Positions 1 to 5,414 of a DNA stretch of 6,143 nucleotides are shown here, piece by piece. The position numbers and the translations under genes were made by a program. Position 1 is the first letter of the stretch. Each line of letters starts with the position of its first letter. This DNA comes from Candidatus Bathyarchaeota archaeon (GTDB lineage Archaea > Thermoproteota > Bathyarchaeia > TCS64). The stretch covers positions 1 through 6,143 of the forward strand of contig DAOVCM010000060.1 in NCBI GenBank assembly GCA_030670015.1. The letters run 5' to 3'. Below the pieces are notes generated by a model. It saw only the letters and a program-made list of their open reading frames with translations. It had not been told where the DNA came from and did not search any database.

Positions 1-277
1 CGAGGACCTTGGACCTCCTCTCCAGAAAGTCCTTGCGGTCTCTCAGTTCCTTTTCGACCTCTTCTTTCTTTTTCTCAACCAGTATTGCACCCGCGGATTT
101 GTACACCTTCGTGTCATGTGAAACATTTTCCAAGGTCTTAAGAGCCCGCTCCGACTCATTCCGCTCCAAGTCAAGCTTCTGCTTCTGGATGATCAACTGC
201 TGCATCGTGCTCTGGAGCTGCTGGAGCCGGGTGAGCTTCTCCTGAATACTGGGCGGAAGCTGAGTCAAGTTTGACAT
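1..277 (-). CDS. pfdB: Prefoldin beta subunit, 3' end cut by window edge
   Basis: Prefoldin beta is the small subunit of the archaeal alpha2-beta4 jellyfish-shaped chaperone, which holds unfolded proteins in its coiled-coil tentacles and passes them to the thermosome in the cytoplasm. The 92 visible codons begin MSNLTQLPPSIQEKLTRLQQ, a long Gln-rich amphipathic helix (about residues 9-50). The beta-hairpin part with the family's VYKSAGAILVEKKKEE stretch follows (59-73), and then the start of the second charged helix (74 onward). This is the usual beta-subunit order, and roughly the last quarter lies outside the window. The ATG at 277 has GGGAG at 285-289, seven bases upstream. It is the last visible gene of the superoperon, 56 bases after pcc1, and a TATA-like GTATAAAG in that gap may give it its own promoter. 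The family call is secure; the far end is unseen. Confidence 0.93.
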   Translation of the reverse strand, partial: MSNLTQLPPSIQEKLTRLQQLQSTMQQLIIQKQKLDLERNESERALKTLENVSHDTKVYKSAGAILVEKKKEEVEKELRDRKDFLERRSKVL

Positions 278-308
278 ATCTCTTCTCCCATTAACACTTT
301 AGGCTTCT

Positions 309-316
309 CTTTATAC
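309..316 (-). promoter_or_regulatory. Possible internal TATA box upstream of pfdB
   Basis: GTATAAAG on the minus strand lies in the 56-base gap between pcc1 and pfdB, preceded by a purine-rich stretch (GACAATAA). Archaeal start sites lie about 25 bases past the TATA centre, which would be near 287, right at the GGGAG Shine-Dalgarno of pfdB. The position is plausible for a very short leader, but one AT-rich octamer is weak evidence. Confidence 0.28.
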
Positions 317-333
317 TTATTGTCTATGATGGT

Positions 334-597
334 TCATTGGACCGTGTTGACCACATCCAGGATGGCTGCCACCCAACGGAGATAGCTGTTCGATGCTGCT
401 CTTAGTGCAGACACATCCGAGGACCTTATGTGGATTTCAAGCCCGTTCTTCCCCGCGACGACTGAAACAGTCGACCGTTCTGATGACGGCCGTTTCACCT
501 CTGGAATCAGCGAGCCTTCTAATATCCTCGCAAGGTTCTCAGATGAACGGATCCAGATCTTGGCCTTAGCTATTGTTGAGAGATCCTTTCTATGCAA
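334..597 (-). CDS. pcc1: KEOPS complex subunit Pcc1, TTG start
   Basis: Pcc1 is the dimerising scaffold subunit of KEOPS (Kae1-Bud32-Cgi121-Pcc1), which makes the t6A modification at position 37 of ANN-decoding tRNAs. The 87 residues match the small family in length. They show an N-terminal beta-strand (AKAKIWIRS, 10-18), a helix (NLARILEGSLIPE, 21-33), a strand pair, and the diagnostic C-terminal helix DVSALRAASNSYLRWV (61-76). The start is TTG at 597: GGAGGT (605-610) lies exactly seven bases upstream and there is no in-frame ATG. An out-of-frame ATG at 601 sits only three bases from the Shine-Dalgarno and stops after three codons. The gene follows rpl37ae after 46 bases containing two T7 tracts. 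Archaeal pcc1 genes often lie in the exosome operon, which supports the call. None of the other KEOPS subunits is in this window. Confidence 0.9.
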   Translation of the reverse strand: MHRKDLSTIAKAKIWIRSSENLARILEGSLIPEVKRPSSERSTVSVVAGKNGLEIHIRSSDVSALRAASNSYLRWVAAILDVVNTVQ

Positions 598-604
598 TCA
601 TTGG

Positions 605-610
605 ACCTCC
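605..610 (-). promoter_or_regulatory. Shine-Dalgarno that fixes the TTG start of pcc1
   Basis: GGAGGT on the minus strand is a perfect match to the archaeal anti-Shine-Dalgarno. It lies seven bases before the TTG at 597 and only three bases before an out-of-frame ATG at 601. The spacing favours TTG as the true start. Confidence 0.75.
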
Positions 611-618
611 ACTAGGTT

Positions 619-637
619 AAAAAAAGGATGAAAAAAA
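619..637 (-). terminator. Two T7 tracts between rpl37ae and pcc1, possible (partial) terminator
   Basis: Read on the minus strand, seven T's (637-631) are followed by six mixed bases and seven more T's (625-619), starting a few bases after the L37Ae stop codon. Archaeal intrinsic termination works on T-rich tracts in the non-template strand without needing a hairpin. This is therefore a credible partial terminator or attenuator that would lower pcc1 and pfdB transcription relative to the upstream genes. Whether termination happens cannot be seen from sequence. Confidence 0.45.
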
Positions 638-643
638 TGGTGA

Positions 644-889
644 TTAATGGATTCGTTGCGAGGTCTGGCCGATCTTGGTCGTAGGCTGGTATGCGCCGCC
701 TGCAAAGCGGTAGCCACATTTTGTGCATCTCCAGACGCCGATGCTTTCCCGTTTTACTGCTTTGATGGCGCATCGGGGGCACTTGTGGCGACTTCTCATG
801 TTCATTGTGATACGTGTCCACTGCTTCCTGACGGATAGACCTCCCCTAGTCCTCAGACGGAGGCCGAATGTCTTTTTCTTCTTAGGCAT
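644..889 (-). CDS. rpl37ae: 50S ribosomal protein L37Ae (eL43), zinc ribbon
   Basis: This is eL43, a small zinc-ribbon protein of the archaeal and eukaryotic large ribosomal subunit that binds 23S rRNA. The 81 residues have a basic N-terminus (MPKKKKTFGLRLRTRGG), then the zinc site CPRC (37-40) and CTKC (55-58), 14 residues apart. The family stretch GVWRCTKCGYRFAGGAYQPT (51-70) follows. Length and motif order match archaeal eL43. The ATG at 889 has GGGGA (897-901) seven bases upstream, overlapping the rrp42 stop codon; the gap to rrp42 is 11 bases. A TATA-like element inside the end of rrp42 (940-949) and the T tracts after the stop hint that it can also be transcribed on its own. It is a standard member of the exosome superoperon. 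Confidence 0.95.
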   Translation of the reverse strand: MPKKKKTFGLRLRTRGGLSVRKQWTRITMNMRSRHKCPRCAIKAVKRESIGVWRCTKCGYRFAGGAYQPTTKIGQTSQRIH

Positions 890-900
890 CAGTCGTTCCC

Positions 901-1695
901 CTATAGCTTCTGCCTGTTCTCAGCTGCCTTCTCCAACGCTATTTTTATACATTTTTTTATCTCGTCAGGGGTGAATCCCTCAGATCCACTCTTCTGAATA
1001 GCGCACACGTTTTCATCTTCGTCGAGGGTAACTGTGAGCCTTGCGTCCATTACTTCCTCCTCATCTGCTGACGGGTCGACGAGGAGGGTATCGTCTATCT
1101 TAACTAGGGTGACGGCCACCGGCGTCTTTCTAACCTTGAGGGATTGCTTCCTCTTGGTGAGTTTGATCTCGCCCTCCTCAACCTTATAAACTGGTCTCTT
1201 GGCTACCTTGAGCGCGGCTATTGCAGCCAGCGCCGAGGCATCGATGAGGTTGCCGTCATAGTTCAGTACGTACAAGTCAACGTGGATCAGGTATACCTGC
1301 TTCCCTGGGATGAGGGAAAGCTTGGAGAAGTCAACTATTTCTGCGGACCTCAGCCCTCTGTCGACAACTCTGGCGAGTTCAATTGACTGCTCTCTCGGTG
1401 GTCCGGGCTCGAAGTTGGGGGACGCGATTGGCGTGAACTCAGCGTTGCACATGAGGACTCCCTTGTCAGGTGTGTCCTCGAAGGGGTGGCCGATGCCGAT
1501 CTTGACTCCGACGAGAACCCGGGTGTTCCCTAGCAATACCTCTGCTGAGCCCTCTGCTTTCTCCAGGACTCCTGTCTTCACAACGATCTCTCTGTAATCT
1601 TCGAGGCTCCGGCCGTCCATCCGTTTTCCGGAGGTAATAACCTCCTTGATCTTCTTTCTCTTGAGCCTAGATACGATGTTGTGCCTGCTGGACAT
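901..1695 (-). CDS. rrp42: Exosome complex subunit Rrp42 (non-catalytic RNase PH-like)
   Basis: Rrp42 alternates with Rrp41 in the hexameric RNase PH-like ring of the archaeal exosome, the cytoplasmic 3'-to-5' phosphorolytic RNase and RNA-tailing complex. It lacks catalysis but helps form the RNA path and the active-site interface. The 264 residues are normal for the family. They show the N-terminal helix and GKRMDGRSLEDYRE (23-36), the first RNase PH fold with FTPIASPNFEPGPP (87-100), the helix SIELARVVDRGLRSAE (104-119), and the second subdomain. At the place of the GGTR-type phosphate-binding loop of Rrp41 it has GNLIDASALAAIAAL (148-162), the hallmark of Rrp42. The ATG overlaps the rrp41 stop by one base (TAATG), and GGAGG (1703-1707) lies seven bases upstream inside rrp41. 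Translational coupling is likely. Confidence 0.96.
   Translation of the reverse strand: MSSRHNIVSRLKRKKIKEVITSGKRMDGRSLEDYREIVVKTGVLEKAEGSAEVLLGNTRVLVGVKIGIGHPFEDTPDKGVLMCNAEFTPIASPNFEPGPPREQSIELARVVDRGLRSAEIVDFSKLSLIPGKQVYLIHVDLYVLNYDGNLIDASALAAIAALKVAKRPVYKVEEGEIKLTKRKQSLKVRKTPVAVTLVKIDDTLLVDPSADEEEVMDARLTVTLDEDENVCAIQKSGSEGFTPDEIKKCIKIALEKAAENRQKL
940..949 (-). promoter_or_regulatory. Possible internal TATA box for rpl37ae inside rrp42
   Basis: TATAAAAATA on the minus strand lies in the last codons of rrp42 and is preceded by an A-rich stretch that could serve as a BRE. A start site about 25 bases downstream (near 919) would give rpl37ae a leader of about 30 bases carrying its Shine-Dalgarno. 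The bases also encode part of a lysine/isoleucine-rich helix (KCIKIAL), so chance is a real alternative. Confidence 0.33.
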
Positions 1696-2426
1696 TACTT
1701 TTCCTCCACCTCCTCTTCAGTCAAACCATATTTCTTCTTGAGCGCCTCCCGTTGGATCTCGTAGATCTGCATACATCCATCGATTGCGAGGCTTATGCAC
1801 TGCTCCAGCTCATCAGTTGAGAGGATTCCATCCATCTGTAGAAGGGTCACCTTACCCAGCTTGGGCATGTAAGCCACAGGTACATCCGCTTGGCCTTCCT
1901 TGTCCTCGTAGTCACCCAGGTCAAGGATTATCTTTTCATCCATCTTTCCAGCTGCACAGGATGCTACGAGATCCCTCATAGGAATCCCAGCATCAACGAG
2001 GGCGACTGTGGCCGCGTTAATGCATGCTGTCCGGGTTCCCCCGTCGGCCTCAAGTATCTCGGCGTAGATGTCTATGACCGACTTGGGATACCGTTCCAGA
2101 AAGATGGCGGGTTCGAGGGCGTATCGCATCACCATGCTTATCTCGTTATCCCTTCGAGATGGCGCCGGTGATCTACGGGGGTCCGTTGAGAAGGGAGCCA
2201 TGTGATACCTGCACCTGATTGAGGCCATGTTCGGCTTAGCGAAGCGTTTAGGGTGCATCTCCCTAGGCCCGAAGACACCTACCAATATCTTGTTTCTGCC
2301 CATCTCTATGTAGGCTGACCCGTCTGCATTAGGGAGGACTCCGCTCTCGATTTTAATCGGTCGGAGTTCGTTGGTCTCCCTACCGTCATATCTCTTAAAT
2401 TTGGTTTTCTTCTTTCTTGAACTCAT
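1695..2426 (-). CDS. rrp41: Exosome complex exonuclease Rrp41 (catalytic)
   Basis: Rrp41 is the active RNase PH-like subunit of the archaeal exosome. It degrades RNA from the 3' end with phosphate, releasing nucleoside diphosphates, and can run backwards to add tails. The 243 residues start with KRYDGRETNELRPIKIESGV (11-30). The paired arginines R91-R92, expected to contact RNA or phosphate, lie in PSRRDNE. The phosphate loop is GGTRTA (129-134), and the two catalytic-type aspartates D175 and D181 in DKEGQAD keep the six-residue spacing known from Sulfolobus Rrp41. All key residues are present, so the enzyme should be active. The C-terminus is charged (KKKYGLTEEEVEEK). The ATG directly follows the rrp4 stop with no gap, and AAGGAG (2436-2441) lies nine bases upstream. 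It lies between its cap protein (rrp4) and ring partner (rrp42). Confidence 0.97.
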   Translation of the reverse strand: MSSRKKKTKFKRYDGRETNELRPIKIESGVLPNADGSAYIEMGRNKILVGVFGPREMHPKRFAKPNMASIRCRYHMAPFSTDPRRSPAPSRRDNEISMVMRYALEPAIFLERYPKSVIDIYAEILEADGGTRTACINAATVALVDAGIPMRDLVASCAAGKMDEKIILDLGDYEDKEGQADVPVAYMPKLGKVTLLQMDGILSTDELEQCISLAIDGCMQIYEIQREALKKKYGLTEEEVEEK

Positions 2427-3116
2427 CTATTTTTTCTCCTTGAGCTTTTTTAGGTACCTTTGTACCCGGTTTGTCAGACCCGATATGTGGGCTTCCCTGT
2501 CAATCTTCTCGATGACTCTCACAACTGTCTCCTCCTGTTCTCGGGTCTTCCCATGGATGAGGATCCTTCCATTCTGCCCTATTGCGATCCTGCATCCTGT
2601 CTCCTTCAGGATCATGTTAACCATCGAGCCTTTCTTACCTATTAGCCTTGGTATCTTCGAGGGAGTTAACCGGATGATGAATCCATCCTTAATCTTCCCG
2701 AGGCCCCTGCCCAGAATAGATAGAATGGGGGTCCTACGCCTGTCCATGTCAACGATCTTCGCCACGATGGTGTCGCCAATATCTAGTATGTCGGGCATGA
2801 CGATATCGGTTCTAAAGGGAACGTCGATGGCATCCGGGACATTGAGGACGGCTTTGGAGGCTGCATCTATGTCCACGGTCCAGGAGCCTAGTCCGATGTC
2901 GATCACTTCGCCGATGACGAGGTCGCCGACGAGGGGGTTGAACCCTGCCTCAAGGGCTATGACCGAAACCATGTTCTGGTTGTAGTCCACAAGCCCGATG
3001 CGGGTTGCGCTGACTTTTCCCTGTGTGCGGTATGTGTTGTCACCTGTCCTGATCCTTCCCTCGTAGAGGACTTCCCCAGGGATTACGAGGTCTCTGTTCT
3101 TAAATAGGGCTGACAA
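2427..3116 (-). CDS. rrp4: Exosome RNA-binding cap protein Rrp4, TTG start
   Basis: Rrp4 forms the trimeric S1/KH cap over the exosome ring and feeds RNA into the central channel, favouring A-rich substrates. The 229 residues show an N-terminal domain (1-60, KNRDLVIPGEVLYEG), an S1 domain (about 63-137, from VGDLVIGEVIDIG to ILSILGRG), and a KH domain (about 143-205). The KH domain carries the GXXG-type loop IPRLIGKKGS (155-164) and IGQNGRILI (179-187). A basic tail ends the protein. Having KH rather than a zinc ribbon separates it from Csl4. The start is TTG at 3116: no in-frame ATG or GTG lies near, and the N-terminus matches the family. Its Shine-Dalgarno is weak: AAGG 12 bases upstream or GG eight bases upstream. 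It begins 16 bases after SBDS and abuts rrp41. Confidence 0.95.
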   Translation of the reverse strand: MSALFKNRDLVIPGEVLYEGRIRTGDNTYRTQGKVSATRIGLVDYNQNMVSVIALEAGFNPLVGDLVIGEVIDIGLGSWTVDIDAASKAVLNVPDAIDVPFRTDIVMPDILDIGDTIVAKIVDMDRRRTPILSILGRGLGKIKDGFIIRLTPSKIPRLIGKKGSMVNMILKETGCRIAIGQNGRILIHGKTREQEETVVRVIEKIDREAHISGLTNRVQRYLKKLKEKK

Positions 3117-3132
3117 TTAACAATCCAACCTT

Positions 3133-3822
3133 TCATTTTATTATCTTCGTTTGGAGGTTCCCTTGAGTCGCCTTACCAAGCCGGTCGAGGAGATCGCCTT
3201 GCATAGCTGCTGAGATGGTAATAACGGCTATCCATGAACCGTCTGACTGCCACTCATCCCGCTTTATCTCTCCCATGTTCTTCACGATGCCATAAGACTT
3301 GGAGGCGTAATCCGGTGGGATCTTGATCGCTATCTCAACGCTCTCCATACTCAATGGAAGGTGGGGCCTGAGGGCTTTAACGACCTCCTTCACCTGTTCC
3401 TCAGCGTCCTTAAACGGGTCGATAGATACCTTCGCTTCCGTCAGGGCGTTCTCGATCCGCAGCGGGGGGTGAGGTAGCTTTGTGGCAGGGTCGACGTAGG
3501 TGCGTGAGATGGTGTTGATTATCTGCTTCAGCTTTTGCTCCGTCATCTGCTTCCTCTGCTGAGCAGTTAGAAGAAAGGTGCCTTTCTCGAACATGATCTC
3601 AGCAACCTTCATGGGATCGGTGGTCCCGAAGGCTTCTTCGAGCTTACCCATGGAGGGCTTCTCCCCCTTGTTTGCATCGGTGAAGACTGTGTCGAGCATG
3701 AGGACGTTGGTAATGTCGCTGAGCTCTCCTCGCTTGTAGGACAGACCCTTATCTGGGTCAACTAGTATCTCGAATTTTTCTCCTGAATGAGAATATCTCA
3801 CCAGCGTGTACTTATCACTCAT
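3133..3822 (-). CDS. sdo1: Ribosome maturation protein SBDS (Sdo1 homologue)
   Basis: SBDS proteins bind the maturing large ribosomal subunit near the P site. In eukaryotes they work with the GTPase Efl1 to release eIF6; archaeal SBDS also binds the large subunit. The 229 residues show the N-terminal FYSH domain (about 1-85, with YTLVRYSHSGEKFEILVDP at 5-23), the central helical domain containing LLTAQQRKQM (84-93), and the family signature DPATKLPHPPLRIENAL (111-127). A ferredoxin-like C-terminal domain follows (about 160-229). Length and order are typical of archaeal SBDS. The ATG at 3822 has AAGG seven bases upstream, inside the end of psmA, and the gap to psmA is 11 bases. Lying next to exosome genes is a widely conserved archaeal arrangement. 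Confidence 0.96.
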   Translation of the reverse strand: MSDKYTLVRYSHSGEKFEILVDPDKGLSYKRGELSDITNVLMLDTVFTDANKGEKPSMGKLEEAFGTTDPMKVAEIMFEKGTFLLTAQQRKQMTEQKLKQIINTISRTYVDPATKLPHPPLRIENALTEAKVSIDPFKDAEEQVKEVVKALRPHLPLSMESVEIAIKIPPDYASKSYGIVKNMGEIKRDEWQSDGSWIAVITISAAMQGDLLDRLGKATQGNLQTKIIK

Positions 3823-3833
3823 TCTTGTGCCTT

Positions 3834-4538
3834 CTACTCGAGGTACCTCTCCACCTCTGAATCGGGTAGTCTCCGGAAGGCTCTGGTATCAGATGGCACT
3901 ATGGCTACCTTTACGTTCTTTGCAGTCACCTCGCCATCGGAGGCGATCTTAACCGCATTTACAGCTAGGGAAATAGCCCCATCCAAAACGATGTCTGGCT
4001 TGTACCCTTCTTCCAGCAGCTTGTTAGCCTCGTCGCTCTTCTTCCCCACGGCCGTCGCATAGTATCCACGGTATGATCCTGTGGGATCGACTGTGAACAC
4101 ACGGCTACTGGTCCCGTCTACACCTGCAAGGATCATGCTCACGCCAAACGGCCGGACACCGGCATGCTGTGTGTATACCTGAGCCTGATCCCCGATCCTC
4201 CTTGTCAGGACTTCGATATCCACCGGTTCGTCATAAAGTAAACGGTTGCTCTGACAGAAAACCCGAGACTGACTGATTAGGACTCGGGCGTCTGAGCTGA
4301 GACCAGCTATCGCAGCTCCAACATGCACATCAAGCTGGAATATCTTCTGGAAGTAATTGGGATCCTCGAGGCGGCTCTCCGGCGTCTTATTTGCGGCCAG
4401 TACTACTCCTTCTAGGGAGGAAACGCCTATTATCGGAGCGCCTCGCTTCACTAGCTCCAACGCGTACTCCACTTGGTAGAGGCGCCCTTCTGGTGAAAAT
4501 ATTGTGATGGCGCGGTCATATGCTCGTGGCATAAACAA
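3834..4538 (-). CDS. psmA: 20S proteasome alpha subunit, start revised to TTG 4538 (or ATG 4532)
   Basis: PsmA forms the outer seven-membered rings of the archaeal 20S proteasome, gating entry and docking the PAN or Cdc48 ATPases. From TTG 4538 it has 234 residues, normal for the family. The alpha signature YDRAITIFSPEGRLYQVEYA is at 7-26, TQHAGVRPFGVSMILAG at 123-139 and YRGYYATAVGKK at 156-167. There is no processed N-terminal threonine, so it is not a beta subunit. The longest ORF starts at ATG 4592, but that adds about 18 residues of no family character. The TATA box at 4596-4603 would also place transcription start near 4573, downstream of that ATG. GGAGG (4547-4551) lies eight bases before TTG 4538 and 14 before ATG 4532, so TTG has the better spacing. 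The alternatives give MFMPRAYDRA or MPRAYDRA. It is the first gene of the operon. Confidence 0.92.
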   Translation of the reverse strand: MFMPRAYDRAITIFSPEGRLYQVEYALELVKRGAPIIGVSSLEGVVLAANKTPESRLEDPNYFQKIFQLDVHVGAAIAGLSSDARVLISQSRVFCQSNRLLYDEPVDIEVLTRRIGDQAQVYTQHAGVRPFGVSMILAGVDGTSSRVFTVDPTGSYRGYYATAVGKKSDEANKLLEEGYKPDIVLDGAISLAVNAVKIASDGEVTAKNVKVAIVPSDTRAFRRLPDSEVERYLE

Positions 4539-4546
4539 ATTCCAGT

Positions 4547-4551
4547 CCTCC
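4547..4551 (-). promoter_or_regulatory. Shine-Dalgarno deciding the psmA start
   Basis: GGAGG on the minus strand (within AGGAGGAC) is eight bases before TTG 4538 and 14 bases before ATG 4532. Other genes here use seven to nine bases, so it points to TTG 4538. It lies inside the longer ORF from ATG 4592, which has no Shine-Dalgarno of its own. Confidence 0.65.
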
Positions 4552-4595
4552 TGTACCCTCTCAGACGATGTTTCGAGATTTAACCTCATCATTAC

Positions 4596-4603
4596 TATTT
4601 AAA
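4596..4603 (-). promoter_or_regulatory. TATA box of the psmA-exosome superoperon
   Basis: TTTAAATA on the minus strand is a good archaeal TATA box in an AT-rich gap between the DUF72 gene and psmA. The expected start site is about 26 bases downstream, near 4573. That gives a leader of roughly 35 bases containing the GGAGG site. A second candidate, TATATTAT at 4648-4655, could give a longer leader. Confidence 0.6.
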
Positions 4604-4606
4604 CCA

Positions 4607-4642
4607 TACTAAAAGTGTTTAGCGGTTAAAATTGTACTAAAA
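4607..4642 (-). repeat. Direct repeat TTTTAGTA x2 upstream of the superoperon TATA box
   Basis: The octamer TTTTAGTA (TACTAAAA on the plus strand) occurs at 4607-4614 and 4635-4642, 28 bases apart. The nearer copy lies four bases upstream of the TATA box and overlaps the expected BRE region. The farther copy is part of GGTTTTAG..TTTTAACC, an imperfect inverted repeat. It could be a pair of regulator sites, or simply chance in AT-rich promoter DNA. Confidence 0.3.
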
Positions 4643-4685
4643 CCAGAATAATATACTCGTTTTTTTCTTGTTTTTTATCGAATAT

Positions 4686-5414
4686 TCACCTAGGAACCTT
4701 GGAAGACCATGGGTCCTTATCCTCATAAAATTCTTGGAAGTTAGATGCGTCATTGTACATTCTTATCCCATGGAAGGCGAGGTAGACTGTGTTTGCACCG
4801 CTCTCTCTAATTCTTCTTGTGATGTTCTCGACGTCTTCTTCGTCGTATTCAAGTTTTCCTTGGTCGACTCTAGAGAACAACCGTGAATAGAGGGTTGTGG
4901 TCTTTTGAGGTGGTGTCTCTTTTGATAAGTCTACTATGGGCGTGATGTCCAGTTCGGCCATCAGATCTGATATTTTTCGTGGAATCGGGTTGTCTCCCTG
5001 TGTCCTTGTTTCCCATGCAAGTTTCGGTTTGAGGCTGAGGGAGTTGAACGTGTTCTTTATGTCTGATATCTTTTTATCGTTATAGTTAATCCGGCTTGGA
5101 GTCTGGACGACAAGTATGTCTGATTTCAGGAGGTGGCATATCTCATTCATTCGTCTGAAGGTTGAAAAGGTGTCCTCGATTGGTTTCAGCTCGTTTACGT
5201 GGGTTGCTGAGTGATGGCATTTTACAGCGAATGTGAAGTCCCTTGGGACTCGGCGTCTCCACGACCTGACGGTTGAGAGGCGGGGGATCTGATAGAAAGT
5301 TGAGTTCACCTCTACGAAGTTGAACCGTCGGGCGTATGACCTGAGCTTGTCCTCCTGATCAGTTGGATAGTAAGCCCATCCGCCAGCTCCAATAAAGACC
5401 TTCAACTTATTCAC
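4686..5414 (-). CDS. DUF72 (YecE-like) TIM-barrel family protein, GTG start
   Basis: DUF72 proteins fold as TIM barrels; no reaction is firmly established, and I do not assign one. The 242 residues show the family landmarks in order: FIGAGGWAYYP (7-17), FVEVNSTFYQIP (33-44), FTFAVKCHHSATH (60-72), LVVQTPSRI (101-109), LAWETRTQG (132-140), LYSRLFSRVD (175-184) and VYLAFHGIRMYNDASNF (210-226). Length and the FHG..MYNDA ending fit archaeal members, so it looks complete. The start is GTG at 5414: an in-frame TAA lies two codons upstream, so nothing earlier is possible. The only strong Shine-Dalgarno (GGAGG, 5440-5444) is 25 bases away, while a TATA-like GATATATC at 5433-5440 suggests a nearly leaderless transcript. 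It is on the same strand as the superoperon but separated by about 150 bases with a separate promoter, so probably a separate unit. Confidence 0.88.
   Translation of the reverse strand: MNKLKVFIGAGGWAYYPTDQEDKLRSYARRFNFVEVNSTFYQIPRLSTVRSWRRRVPRDFTFAVKCHHSATHVNELKPIEDTFSTFRRMNEICHLLKSDILVVQTPSRINYNDKKISDIKNTFNSLSLKPKLAWETRTQGDNPIPRKISDLMAELDITPIVDLSKETPPQKTTTLYSRLFSRVDQGKLEYDEEDVENITRRIRESGANTVYLAFHGIRMYNDASNFQEFYEDKDPWSSKVPR

Noticed and set aside
275..333. Open frame continuing past the pcc1 TGA for about 21 codons, possible readthrough
   Set aside because: Pcc1 already has its full family length at the TGA, and the extension has no conserved character; a short open run is expected by chance.
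612..821. A 69-codon minus-strand frame overlapping rpl37ae
   Set aside because: It is another reading frame of the rpl37ae region, which has the clear zinc-ribbon protein; the overlap shows no independent signal.
2371..2985. A 204-codon open frame on the plus strand, antisense to rrp4 and the start of rrp41
   Set aside because: It lies fully opposite two well-supported exosome genes, its hydrophobic, Ser/Pro/Met-rich translation is what antisense of their codons gives, and no recognisable domain is present.
4539..4592. N-terminal extension of psmA from ATG 4592
   Set aside because: It lacks a Shine-Dalgarno, adds residues not typical of alpha subunits, and lies too close to the TATA box to be in the transcript.
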